NCBI GenBank assembly: GCA_030448245.1
Contig: JAUJNH010000004.1
Span: 248,001 to 312,000 of the forward strand
Source of the DNA: Acidimicrobiales bacterium
GTDB lineage: Bacteria; Actinomycetota; Acidimicrobiia; Acidimicrobiales; JAUJNH01
Reading direction: 5' to 3'
DNA length: 64,000 bases
Positions 21,022-29,466 of the stretch are shown here, piece by piece. Every line of letters begins with the position of its first letter. Position 1 is the first letter of the stretch. Under the pieces are notes generated by a model that searched no databases, was not told the DNA's origin, and saw nothing but the letters and a program-made list of their open reading frames with translations. Made by a program: the position numbers and the translations under genes.

Positions 21022-22470
21022 ATGGCTCCAGAAGTGACCAACGAGCTCCCTCGCGAGGTCGTCATCATCGGCGCCGGCCCCGCGGGCCTCACCGCCGCCT
21101 ACGAACTCGGCAAGGCTGGCGTCGCCTCCACCATCCTCGAGGCCGACACGGTCGTCGGCGGCATCAGCCGCACGGCCAAGCGCGACGGGTGGCGCTTCGA
21201 CATCGGAGGACATCGGTTCTTCACCAAGGTCGGCCGCGTCGAGAAGCTCTGGCACGAGATCCTGCCGGACGAGGACTTCCTGATGCGTCCCCGCATGAGC
21301 CGGATCTTCTACAAGGGCAAGTTCTACGACTACCCGCTGAAGCCGATGAACGCCTTGGCGAACCTCGGCATCGTGGAGGCCGTGCGCTGCGTCCTGTCGT
21401 ACCTGTGGGTGCGGGTCCGCCCGCCGAAGGAGACCTCCAGCTTCGAGGGCTGGACCGCCAACGCGTTCGGCTGGCGGCTGTACCGCACGTTCTTCAAGAC
21501 CTACACCGAGAAGGTGTGGGGGGTGCCGGCCGACAAGATCCAGGCCGACTGGGCCGCCCAGCGCATCAAGAACCTGAACCTGATCAGCGCCATCTTCAAC
21601 GCCCTGCTGCCGAGGCGCAACCAGACGGACATCACCTCGCTGATCGAGGAGTTCCAGTACCCGAAGTACGGCCCCGGCCAGATGTGGGAGAAGTGCACCG
21701 AGCTGGTGCAGGCCCAGGGGTCCAAGGTCGTCTTCGAGACCAAGGTCGCCAAGATCCGCCACGAGGGCGGCCGGGCCACCGCGGTCGTCGGCTCGACCAA
21801 GGGCGGGGGCGAGACCGACTACCCGTGCACCGACGTCGTGTCGTCGATGCCCTTCACGGCGCTGCTCAAGGCGATGGACCCGCCGCCCCCCGCTGACGTC
21901 ATGGCCGCCGTTGAGCGGCTCACCTACCGCGACTTCCTCACCGTCGCCCTGGTGGTGCCCGAGGCGTCCGGCTTCCCCGACAACTGGATCTACATCCACG
22001 CGCCCGAGGTGAAGGTGGGCCGCATCCAGAACTTCGGGTCGTGGTCGCCGTACCTGGTGAAGGACGGCCGCACCTGCCTCGGGCTCGAGTACTTCGTCTT
22101 CGAGGGCGACGAGCTGTGGACCGCCGCCGACGAGGACCTCATCGCCCGGGGCAAGCGGGAGCTGCAGCAGCTCGGCCTGGTCGACCCGTCGGTGGTCGAG
22201 GCCGGGTACGTGGTGCGGATGCCCAAGGCGTACCCCTTCTACGACGCCACCTACAAGGCCAACCTCGAGGTGATGCGGAACTGGCTGGCCGCCAACGCCT
22301 CCAACGTCCACCCGGTCGGGCGCAACGGCATGCACAAGTACAACAACCAGGACCACTCGATGCTGACCGCGATGCTGAGCGTCGAGAACATCCTCGGCCA
22401 CCAGCCGCCCCACGACGTGTGGGTGGTCAACGTCGAGAAGGACTACCACGAGGAGAAGGCGGCGTCCTGA
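21022..22470 (+). CDS. NAD(P)/FAD-dependent oxidoreductase, amine oxidase/UGM-like
   Basis: 482 residues. The FAD-binding motif IIGAGPAGLTAAYELGKAG lies at residues 14-32 and is followed by ILEADTVVGGISRT and DIGGHRFFT, which closes the dinucleotide fold. C-terminal parts include NNQDHSMLTAMLSVENI, the usual second FAD contact. The group is often found in polysaccharide clusters beside GT4 genes. Relatives include UDP-galactopyranose mutase and protoporphyrinogen oxidase-like proteins, but the specific UGM motifs are not evident, so the substrate is open. Same strand as the GT4 gene (31 bases apart) and followed after 42 bases by the reductase gene, so these may be expressed together. Confidence 0.85.
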   Translation: MAPEVTNELPREVVIIGAGPAGLTAAYELGKAGVASTILEADTVVGGISRTAKRDGWRFDIGGHRFFTKVGRVEKLWHEILPDEDFLMRPRMSRIFYKGKFYDYPLKPMNALANLGIVEAVRCVLSYLWVRVRPPKETSSFEGWTANAFGWRLYRTFFKTYTEKVWGVPADKIQADWAAQRIKNLNLISAIFNALLPRRNQTDITSLIEEFQYPKYGPGQMWEKCTELVQAQGSKVVFETKVAKIRHEGGRATAVVGSTKGGGETDYPCTDVVSSMPFTALLKAMDPPPPADVMAAVERLTYRDFLTVALVVPEASGFPDNWIYIHAPEVKVGRIQNFGSWSPYLVKDGRTCLGLEYFVFEGDELWTAADEDLIARGKRELQQLGLVDPSVVEAGYVVRMPKAYPFYDATYKANLEVMRNWLAANASNVHPVGRNGMHKYNNQDHSMLTAMLSVENILGHQPPHDVWVVNVEKDYHEEKAAS

Positions 22471-22498
22471 ACCAGCCCGAGCCGATCGGGCGCAGACC

Positions 22499-22504
22499 TA
22501 GGGT
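22499..22504 (+). promoter_or_regulatory. -10-like TAGGGT
   Basis: TAGGGT ends eight bases before the ATG at 22513. Confidence 0.45.
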
Positions 22505-22512
22505 CGCAAGCG

Positions 22513-23418
22513 ATGCGCGCCCTTGTCACCGGCGCCGGCGGTTTCGTCGGCCGGCACCTCACGGCCCACCTGGCGGCCGAGGGCGACGAGGTGGCGACGC
22601 TTCCCGAGGGGGTCGACATCGGTGACGAGGCGGCGGTCGCCGCGGCCGTGGCCGAGGCGGCGCCCGACGTCGTGTACCACCTGGCCGGCTGGGCCCACGT
22701 CGGCGACTCCTGGAAGCACCCGACCGAGGTGGTCCGCGTCAACGTGGGGGGCACGGCCGTGGCGCTCGAGGCCTGTCGGGCCGCAGGCGTCGAGCGCATC
22801 CTGGTCGTCGGCTCGGCCGACGCCTACGGTGAGTTCTCCCCGGACGACCTCCCGCTGCACGAGGACGTCCCCCTCCGGCCCGTCACGCCGTACGGGGCCT
22901 CCAAGGCGGCAGCCGAGGTGCTGGCCCTCCAGGCCCACCGCTCAGGCGTGGCTGGCGTGGTGCTGACCCGGTCGTTCAACCACACCGGGCCCGGCCAGCA
23001 CCCGTCGTTCGTCGTCCCCGCCCTGGCCCGCCGCATCGTGGAGGCCGAGCTGGCCGGCGGCGGCGAGGTGAGGGTCGGCAACCTGTCGGCCCAGCGCGAC
23101 CTGCTGGACGTCGAGGACGTGGTCCGGGCGTACCGGCGACTGGCGCTGGCCGGTGAGGCGGGGACGGCCTACAACGTGTGCTCCGGCGTCCCGGTGGCCA
23201 TCGAGGAGGTGGCTGGGCTCCTGGCTCAGATGTCCGGAACCGAGCTCGAGCTGGTGGTGGACCAGGAGCTGGTCAGGTCGGTCGACGTCCCGGTCGTGGT
23301 CGGTGACGGCTCGAAGCTGCGGGCGCTGGGCTGGCAGCCGCAGGTGACGCTGGTCGAGACCCTCCGCCGAGTCCTGGACGACCAGCGGGTCCGGCACGGG
23401 GCGGCCGCCGAGCGCTGA
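22513..23418 (+). CDS. rmd: NAD-dependent epimerase/reductase, RMD-like (GDP-4-keto-6-deoxymannose reductase)
   Basis: 301 residues. The Rossmann motif VTGAGGFVGRHL lies at residues 5-16, the catalytic pattern is YGASK, and the stretch RSFNHTGPGQHPSFVVPALARRI closely follows the signature of RMD, the GDP-6-deoxy-D-lyxo-4-hexulose reductase that forms GDP-D-rhamnose from the Gmd product. Gmd is encoded at 11874-12848, so both steps are in this locus. Alternatives are another GDP- or dTDP-sugar epimerase/reductase of the extended SDR group. Start supported by TAGGGT eight bases upstream. Soluble; follows the FAD oxidoreductase. Confidence 0.78.
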   Translation: MRALVTGAGGFVGRHLTAHLAAEGDEVATLPEGVDIGDEAAVAAAVAEAAPDVVYHLAGWAHVGDSWKHPTEVVRVNVGGTAVALEACRAAGVERILVVGSADAYGEFSPDDLPLHEDVPLRPVTPYGASKAAAEVLALQAHRSGVAGVVLTRSFNHTGPGQHPSFVVPALARRIVEAELAGGGEVRVGNLSAQRDLLDVEDVVRAYRRLALAGEAGTAYNVCSGVPVAIEEVAGLLAQMSGTELELVVDQELVRSVDVPVVVGDGSKLRALGWQPQVTLVETLRRVLDDQRVRHGAAAER

Positions 23419-23421
23419 GGC

Positions 23422-23748
23422 TCAGGCCGCCAGGAGCGAGCGGACCTGCGAGGCCGCGGCCTCGGCGGCCTGGCGGGCTGACGCGACGACCGGCTCGAGC
23501 ACCTCCTCGAGGTTCGACGCAGCCTTGCCCAGCTGCACCCTGACCTCGCTCAGCTGGGTCTCGAGCACGGCCGAGAGGTCGTCGACCTGGGCCTTCATCG
23601 ACGCCTCGAGCCGCTCCCGGTCGGCGGCCAGGTTGGTGGCCAGCTCGCGGCGGGCAACCTGGGCGTGCTGGAAGCCGAGCACACCGAGGCCGACGGCGAC
23701 GTAGGCGGTGTCCTTGAGGTTCTGGCTGAGGTTCTGGCTGACGTCCAT
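23422..23748 (-). CDS. Small coiled-coil protein with a membrane-like segment
   Basis: 108 residues, unnamed. Residues 8-30 (LKDTAYVAVGLGVLGFQHAQVAR) could be a short membrane or surface-associated helix. The rest is almost all helix with a heptad pattern of Leu, Val and Ala (about residues 35-100), which predicts a coiled coil. I recall similar small proteins in other actinobacteria but know no function. The ATG at 23748 was chosen because coding-like sequence starts there; an upstream GTG-type extension seems unlikely. It converges on rmd (three bases between stops) and is divergent from the GT2 gene at 23847. Confidence 0.6.
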   Translation of the reverse strand: MDVSQNLSQNLKDTAYVAVGLGVLGFQHAQVARRELATNLAADRERLEASMKAQVDDLSAVLETQLSEVRVQLGKAASNLEEVLEPVVASARQAAEAAASQVRSLLAA

Positions 23749-23829
23749 GCGTGCAACGGTACGACGAACCGCTAACCCTTGCAAGCAGTTGAGCCCGGGG
23801 GTGTCCGCCAGGGGCGAGGACGCGAGGTC

Positions 23830-23835
23830 TAGCCT
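23830..23835 (+). promoter_or_regulatory. -10-like TAGCCT
   Basis: TAGCCT ends eleven bases before the ATG at 23847, with no Shine-Dalgarno sequence between. Confidence 0.45.
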
Positions 23836-23846
23836 GGCCTACCCGT

Positions 23847-26800
23847 ATGGACGACCTCGCCGCCGGTCAGCCGGCGCTCGAAGAGGCCCCGCCCGTCGTC
23901 GCCGTCATGGTCGTCCGGAACCCGGGCCCGTGGTTCGAGGACGCCCTGGTGGCCCTGGCCGCCCAGGACTATCCCGCCTTTTCGATCCTGGTCATCGACG
24001 CCGCCAGCAAGGACGACCCGACCGACCGGGTGGCCGCCGCGGTCCCATCGGCCTTCGTCCGCCGGCTGCACAACGACCCCGGCTACGCCGCCGCCGCCAA
24101 CGAGGTCCTGAAGGTGGTGAAGGGGGCGTCGCACCTGCTCTTCGTGCACGACGACGTGGCCCCGGCCCCCGACGCCGTGCGCCTGCTGCTCGAGGCGGCG
24201 TACCGGGGCAACGCCGGCATCACCACACCGAAGCTCGTCGACTGGGACGACCCCGACGTGCTCCTCGCCGTCGGCGAGTCGGCCGACCTGCTGGGCCGGC
24301 CGGTCCCCATCGTCGACCCGGGCGAGCTGGACCAGGGCCAGCACGACGGCGAGCGCGACGTGCTGGTCGCGCCCGGCGCATGCCTCCTGGTGCGGGCCGA
24401 CCTGTTCCAGCGGCTCGGGGGGTTCGACAGGGCCGCCACCCTGGGCGGCGAGGACGTCGACCTGTGCTGGCGGGCGGGCGTCGCCGGTGCCCGCACCATG
24501 ACCGCGCCCGCGGCCCTGGTGCGCCACCGTGCCGCGCTGGCCAACGGGCAGCGACGCAGCGCCCGGGGGGACCTCCGCGAGCTCGAGGCCCGGCACCGGC
24601 TGCGGGCGGCCCTGGTGGCCGCCCCGAGGCTCGGCTTCCCGATCACCCTGGCCGTGGCCATCGGCACGTCCGTGCTCGAGGCGGTCGTGTCCACCGCTCT
24701 CGGCCGCAGGGCGGCCGGCCGCCTCGCTCTCGGCACCCTCACCTCCAACCTGGGCTCGATGGGCAGCATCCTGGGCTCACGCCGCCGTCTCGCCGCCTTG
24801 CGCAACGGCGGCGACGAGGTCAGCGTTCGGCGGCTGGTGGCCCGCCGGGGCAGGTTCAGCGCCTTGATGCGCAAGGCGGCCGGCGACGACGGCTCGCAGT
24901 CGGGCGCCGAGCTGCTGCGCAACGGGCTCGGCGAGTGGTGGTTCGTGGGGTTGCGCCGCCACGTCCTGGCCCTTGCCGCCCTCGCCTTCGTCCTGCTCGT
25001 GGGGAGCCGTCACCTGGTCGGGGGAGCCATGCCACAGCTCGGCACGCTGGCCGCCCTCCCCGACGACCCGCTCCACCTGCTGCGCAGCTACCTGGGCGGG
25101 GCCCGCCTCGCTGGTCTCGGCGGTGGTGGGGTCGTCCCCGCCGCCTTCCCCCTCCTCGGGCTGGCAGGCGTCGCCCTCCTCGGCGGCACCGGGCTGGTCT
25201 CCACCCTCCTGGTGCTGGGCTCCTTGGCCGCCGGGGTGATCGGGGCTGCCCGGCTGGCTCGGCCCATCGGCAACGGCCGGGCCACGGCCGCCGCCGCCAT
25301 CGCCTACGCCGCCGTGCCACTGTGGCCCGACGCCCTGGCCCGAGGCCGCCTGGCCGGGCTGGTGGCCTACGGCGCCGCACCCTGGCTGCTCCTGCGCCTG
25401 TTCCGGGCCAGCCGGCTGCCCCCCTGGGGCGCCGCCGCACCCCCCGAGGACGGGGGCACCACCGACGTCGGTATGGCGGAGGCGGCCCGCCGGGCCCGCC
25501 GGCGGGCGGAGGTGCGCCAGCCGGCTCCGGCCCTGGTGGGCGCTGGTGTGGGGGGTGGCGGAGCGCTTCCGTTCGAACCCTTCGCGCCGGGCGAGCTCGA
25601 GGGCCTCGACGGAGCGCCCCTCAGCGCCCTCGACCGGGGCACGACCAGCGGTGAGGCCCTCACGGAGGTGGGGGCCCAGCACGCCCTCGACGAGATCGGA
25701 GCCTTCGAGGACGACGTGGAGCTCGACGACCTCTCGCGGGCCCGGGTCCGCCACCGGGGTGCGGTCGCCCGCCGTCTCGATCCTCCGCCCGCGCCCGTCC
25801 GCACGCCCCTCCACCAGGCGGCTGCGCTGGCGATCGTGCTGGCCGTCTGCACCGCCCTGGCCCCGTCGATCCTGCCGGCCGCCGCCGTCGCCACCCTGGG
25901 GCTGCTGGCCAGCGTGGCCCTCGCGGGCGGGGCGCCCGCCATGCTCCGAGCCGCCCGCACGGCGGCGCTGGGAGCGCTCGGGGCCCTGGTGCTGCTCGCC
26001 CCGTGGAGCCTCGGCCTGCTCGGCTCGGGCCAGTGGTCGGCGCTGACCGGCCCCGGCGGTCCTGCGGCCGACGCCCCCCGGGCCGTCGACCTGTTGCGCT
26101 TCTCGACGGGTCCCCTGCCCGTCGGCCCGCTGCCGCTCCTGCTCCTGGGGGCGGCCCTCCTGCCCCTGGCCACCGCCAAGTCGTGGCGGGCCACGTGGGC
26201 CATCCGCTGCTGGGTGGTGGCCCTGGCGTGCCTCGCCGTCGCCTACGTCAGCGGCCGGGGGTGGCTGGCCGTCAGCCCGCTCGAGCCAGGCGTGCTGCTG
26301 CCGTTCGCCGCCGCCGCCGTGGCGCTGGCCATCGCCCTGGGTGTCGCGGCCTTCGAGGTCGACCTGCGGGGCCATGCCTTTGGGTGGCGCCAGCTGGCCT
26401 CGTTGACGGCCGCCGGCGCCGTCGCGCTGGCCTGCGTCCCCATGCTGATCGGCACCCACGGCGGGCGGTGGGGGGCACCCAGCCGCAGCCACGCCGACGT
26501 CCTGTCCTGGATGTCGGACAAGGTGGGCGAGGGGCCGTTCCGCGTGCTCTGGCTGGGCGATCCGGCCGCCCTTCCCCTGACCGGCTGGGCGCTGGGCGAC
26601 GGGTTGGCCTTCGCCACCTCCCGCAACGGCCCCCCGACCGCCGCCGACCAGTGGGCCGGCCCGCGCCACGACATCGACGACCGGCTCGCTGCCCCCGTCC
26701 GCGGCGCCCGCAGCAGCGAGGTCGTCGACCTCGGCCACCGCCTCGCTCCGCTCGGGGTGCGCTACGTCGTCGTCCCGCTGCAGGCTGCCCCGGGCGGAGG

Positions 26801-27608
26801 CCCCGAGCGACCGGTGCCGGCCGATCTGCCCGCCGCCCTCCGGGCTCAGATCGACCTCCGCCAGATCGACACCAACCGCTCGCTGCTCGTGTTCGAGAAC
26901 GCGGCCTGGGTCCCGGCCCGGGCCCAGCTGCCCGGCCAGGCGGCCGAAGCGGCCCGTCGGGGCGGCGACGCGGCCACCGCCGACCTCAGCGGGGCCAAGG
27001 CGGTGCTGGCCCCCACCAAGCCCGGGTCGTCCCGCTTCCGCGGCGACGTCGAGGCCGGCGAGGTCCTCCTGGCCGAGGCGCCGGGCTCGAGGTGGCAGCT
27101 GAGGGTCGCCGGACAGCGCGCTGACCACCATCCGGCCTTTGGTGTCACCGGGTTCACGGTGGCGTCATCGGGCTCGGGGACGCTGCGCTTCGGGACCCCC
27201 CTCCTGCACCGGGCCGCCGTGCTCGGCCAGGCGCTGCTGTGGCTGGCCGCCCTCGCCCTGGTCGCCCGCGGACGCCTCAGGCGGGACCAGCCGTCGGCCC
27301 CGTCCCCGAGCCGCCGACCGGCCGACCCGGTGGCTGCGGGTGACCCCGGCCGCTCCGGCGTCGTGCTCCTCGAGCCGGTCGGTGCGACGCAGGGGGATCC
27401 GGCCCCGGCCGCCGACCTGCCGGCGCCGGACCTTGGCGTGGCCGAGGGGCCCGATGGCGGCGAGCCGGCCGGCGCCAGGCAAGCCACGATCGGGGTCGAG
27501 GACGACAGCGAGCGTTCGGCCCAGCCCGAGACGGCCGAGGCCGAGGCGACCGCCTCCCGCCGGGGCGACGTGGGCGACGTCGCCGCCGACGGCGAGGGCG
27601 GCCACTGA
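23847..27608 (+). CDS. Large GT2 glycosyltransferase with C-terminal membrane domain
   Basis: 1253 residues. An N-terminal GT-A domain (about residues 12-240) has VVAVMVVRNPGPWF, ILVIDAASKDD, FVHDDVAPAP in the place of the DXD site, and GGEDVDLCWRAG. Blocks of hydrophobic helices follow, broken by a ~150-residue Ala/Glu/Arg-rich linker near residues 530-640, and the last ~300 residues form an outer-face domain ending in an acidic, disordered tail. I recall this architecture from actinobacterial GT2 proteins encoded upstream of a DUF5719 gene. It probably transfers a sugar to an envelope glycan; substrate unknown. Start supported by TAGCCT at 23830. The stop overlaps the next ATG by one base, so the two are coupled. 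Confidence 0.85.
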   Translation: MDDLAAGQPALEEAPPVVAVMVVRNPGPWFEDALVALAAQDYPAFSILVIDAASKDDPTDRVAAAVPSAFVRRLHNDPGYAAAANEVLKVVKGASHLLFVHDDVAPAPDAVRLLLEAAYRGNAGITTPKLVDWDDPDVLLAVGESADLLGRPVPIVDPGELDQGQHDGERDVLVAPGACLLVRADLFQRLGGFDRAATLGGEDVDLCWRAGVAGARTMTAPAALVRHRAALANGQRRSARGDLRELEARHRLRAALVAAPRLGFPITLAVAIGTSVLEAVVSTALGRRAAGRLALGTLTSNLGSMGSILGSRRRLAALRNGGDEVSVRRLVARRGRFSALMRKAAGDDGSQSGAELLRNGLGEWWFVGLRRHVLALAALAFVLLVGSRHLVGGAMPQLGTLAALPDDPLHLLRSYLGGARLAGLGGGGVVPAAFPLLGLAGVALLGGTGLVSTLLVLGSLAAGVIGAARLARPIGNGRATAAAAIAYAAVPLWPDALARGRLAGLVAYGAAPWLLLRLFRASRLPPWGAAAPPEDGGTTDVGMAEAARRARRRAEVRQPAPALVGAGVGGGGALPFEPFAPGELEGLDGAPLSALDRGTTSGEALTEVGAQHALDEIGAFEDDVELDDLSRARVRHRGAVARRLDPPPAPVRTPLHQAAALAIVLAVCTALAPSILPAAAVATLGLLASVALAGGAPAMLRAARTAALGALGALVLLAPWSLGLLGSGQWSALTGPGGPAADAPRAVDLLRFSTGPLPVGPLPLLLLGAALLPLATAKSWRATWAIRCWVVALACLAVAYVSGRGWLAVSPLEPGVLLPFAAAAVALAIALGVAAFEVDLRGHAFGWRQLASLTAAGAVALACVPMLIGTHGGRWGAPSRSHADVLSWMSDKVGEGPFRVLWLGDPAALPLTGWALGDGLAFATSRNGPPTAADQWAGPRHDIDDRLAAPVRGARSSEVVDLGHRLAPLGVRYVVVPLQAAPGGGPERPVPADLPAALRAQIDLRQIDTNRSLLVFENAAWVPARAQLPGQAAEAARRGGDAATADLSGAKAVLAPTKPGSSRFRGDVEAGEVLLAEAPGSRWQLRVAGQRADHHPAFGVTGFTVASSGSGTLRFGTPLLHRAAVLGQALLWLAALALVARGRLRRDQPSAPSPSRRPADPVAAGDPGRSGVVLLEPVGATQGDPAPAADLPAPDLGVAEGPDGGEPAGARQATIGVEDDSERSAQPETAEAEATASRRGDVGDVAADGEGGH

Positions 27609-28996
27609 TGGCACGCCGGCGCCTGCTGGTGCTGGTCCTCGCGGTGGCCGCGCTCGCGGCCGGGATCGCCGTCGACCGGCTCGACCGGCCTCCGCGACCG
27701 ACGGCCTTGGCCGCGGCCGACCCACCCCAGGCGCCGACCATGGCGCCGGCAGATGCCGCCTCGGCCGCCTGGTACTGCCCCGGGGGGCCGCTCGCCCGGA
27801 TCGACCAGGCCGACGTCAGCGTGTCCCTGGCCAACACCACCGCTCGCCCCGTCGAGGCCCAGGTCACGGCGCTGCCGCTCGCCGGGGTCGCCGACCCGGT
27901 CGAGCGACGGGTGCGGGTGCCGGCCCTGGGCTCGATGGCCGTCCGGCTCTCCGACCTCCTCGGCGGGTCCAAGCCGGCCGGGGCCAGTGTCCTCGGCCCT
28001 GGCGGGCTCGTGGCCCAGCAGAGCATCAGGACGCCCGAGGGCACCTCCGTCGGCCCCTGCGCCTCGACGGCCTCGGACCGCTGGTACACCGCGGTCGGGT
28101 CCACCGCCGCCGGGTCCAGCCTGCTGCTGACGCTGCTCAACCCGTTCCCCGACGAGGCCATCGTCGGCCTCGCCTTTTCCACCGATCAGGGGCGAACCGT
28201 GCCCGGCGGGCTCCAGGGCGTCGTGGTGCCGGGGCGGTCGCTGCTGGTGGTGGACGTCGACGACCACGCACGCCGACGCGAGGCCGTGGCCGCGGAGGTC
28301 GTGGCCCGCCGGGGCCGGCTGATCGTGGGTCGGAACTTCCGCAAGGGCACCGGCAGCAGCACCTCGCTGGCTGCCCCCTCGCCGGCGCCGACGTGGTACC
28401 TGCCGGGCGGGGTGCGGGCCGACGGGGTGGCCAACCGACTGGTGGTGGCCAACCCGTCCGACCAGGACGCCGAGCTCAGCGTCGAGCTGCGCCTGCAGGA
28501 GGGGGCGGTCGAGCCCTTCACGCTGGCCGTGCCGGCGCAGGAGCGGGCCGAGCTGAACCTCGACGACGGGCGGGTGCCGAAGGGTGTGCCCTACTCGGTC
28601 GCCGTCCGGTCGCTCGAGGAGGTGCCGATCGTCGCCGAGCGCTCCATCGAGAGCCGGTCAGGCAGGAGCGACGTCCTGGGCGGACGGACCCCCGACAGGG
28701 CGTGGGTGGCCGGCCCGGTCGGGTCGGGCCAGGACGCCCTCGCCATCTACAACGCCGGTGAGGGCCAAGCCGAGGTCACCGTCACCCCCCTCGACGGGGA
28801 GGGCGTCGCCCTGGCCGGCAGCGCCCTGCGCGTCGAGCCCGGCGCTCGTGGCACGTTGCGCCTCGACGACAAGCCACCCACCAGGACCAAGGCGGTGCTG
28901 GTCGAGTCGAACCAGCTCCTCGTCGTCGAGCGCCACAGCGGCGAAGGCGCCTCCGCCCAGGGTGGCGCCGTGGCCGTCGCCCTCGGGCGTCGCTGA
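27608..28996 (+). CDS. Secreted DUF5719-type protein
   Basis: 462 residues. An N-terminal signal or anchor (ARRRLLVLVLAVAALAAGIAV) is followed by repeated beta-strand units with small residues: one near SVSLANTTARPVEAQVT, another near LLLTLLNPFPDEAIVGL, another near RLVVANPSDQDAELSVEL and a last one near DALAIYNAGEGQAEVTV. The repeats look like tandem immunoglobulin-like folds, and the family is known to me as DUF5719. It should lie outside the membrane. Coupling to the large GT2 gene (TGATG overlap) suggests that the two work together, perhaps in glycan display. No catalytic residues recognised. Confidence 0.75.
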   Translation: MARRRLLVLVLAVAALAAGIAVDRLDRPPRPTALAAADPPQAPTMAPADAASAAWYCPGGPLARIDQADVSVSLANTTARPVEAQVTALPLAGVADPVERRVRVPALGSMAVRLSDLLGGSKPAGASVLGPGGLVAQQSIRTPEGTSVGPCASTASDRWYTAVGSTAAGSSLLLTLLNPFPDEAIVGLAFSTDQGRTVPGGLQGVVVPGRSLLVVDVDDHARRREAVAAEVVARRGRLIVGRNFRKGTGSSTSLAAPSPAPTWYLPGGVRADGVANRLVVANPSDQDAELSVELRLQEGAVEPFTLAVPAQERAELNLDDGRVPKGVPYSVAVRSLEEVPIVAERSIESRSGRSDVLGGRTPDRAWVAGPVGSGQDALAIYNAGEGQAEVTVTPLDGEGVALAGSALRVEPGARGTLRLDDKPPTRTKAVLVESNQLLVVERHSGEGASAQGGAVAVALGRR

Positions 28997-29007
28997 CCGG
29001 GATCGCG

Positions 29008-29466
29008 ATGCAGCGGCTGCTGGTGGCGGCGGCGCTCGTGGCGTTGGTCGCCGTCGTGGCCCTCGCGGTCGGGCGCCGCCAGCGAGCGGACGCCCCCTCG
29101 CAGCCGCGTCGCTGGCCGGTGCCGGCCCAGCTCGACCGCAGCGACTTCGAGGGGGCCTCCGCCGCCTGGCTCGGCGCGCTCTTCACCTCGGCCACGTGCG
29201 ACTCGTGCGCACGCATGGAGCAGATGGTGCGGCCGCTCGCCTCGCCGAACCTGGCCGTCACGGTGCTGCCCTGGCAGGACCACAAGGCGCTCCACGACCG
29301 GTACGGGATCCAGGCCGTGCCGTGCTTCGTCCTGGCCGACGAGCAGGGCGTCGTGCGCTACGGCGCCGTCGGCCGTGACGTGACCGCCACCGACCTCTGG
29401 GCGGCCGTGGCCGAGGCCCGCTCGCCCGGCTCGACCCCCGGGGATCCCGGCCTCAGCTCGGCGTAG
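29008..29466 (+). CDS. Membrane-anchored thioredoxin-like protein
   Basis: 152 residues. A single N-terminal hydrophobic segment (about residues 3-21) anchors a thioredoxin-fold domain with the active-site CDSC (in TSATCDSCARMEQ) and the cis-proline loop AVPCFVLADEQG. The fold faces the outside of the membrane, so it probably reduces or shuffles disulfides of exported proteins, or delivers electrons. The Cys-rich lectin protein is one possible client in the locus, which is inference. The gene follows the DUF5719 gene closely (11 bases) and its stop abuts the ftsH stop without a gap. Confidence 0.75.
   Translation: MQRLLVAAALVALVAVVALAVGRRQRADAPSQPRRWPVPAQLDRSDFEGASAAWLGALFTSATCDSCARMEQMVRPLASPNLAVTVLPWQDHKALHDRYGIQAVPCFVLADEQGVVRYGAVGRDVTATDLWAAVAEARSPGSTPGDPGLSSA

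Noticed and set aside
24777-27131. A 784-codon frame antisense to the large GT2 gene
   Set aside because: Low-complexity Gly/Gln/Arg sequence without similarity to any family; the plus-strand GT2 has clear domains.
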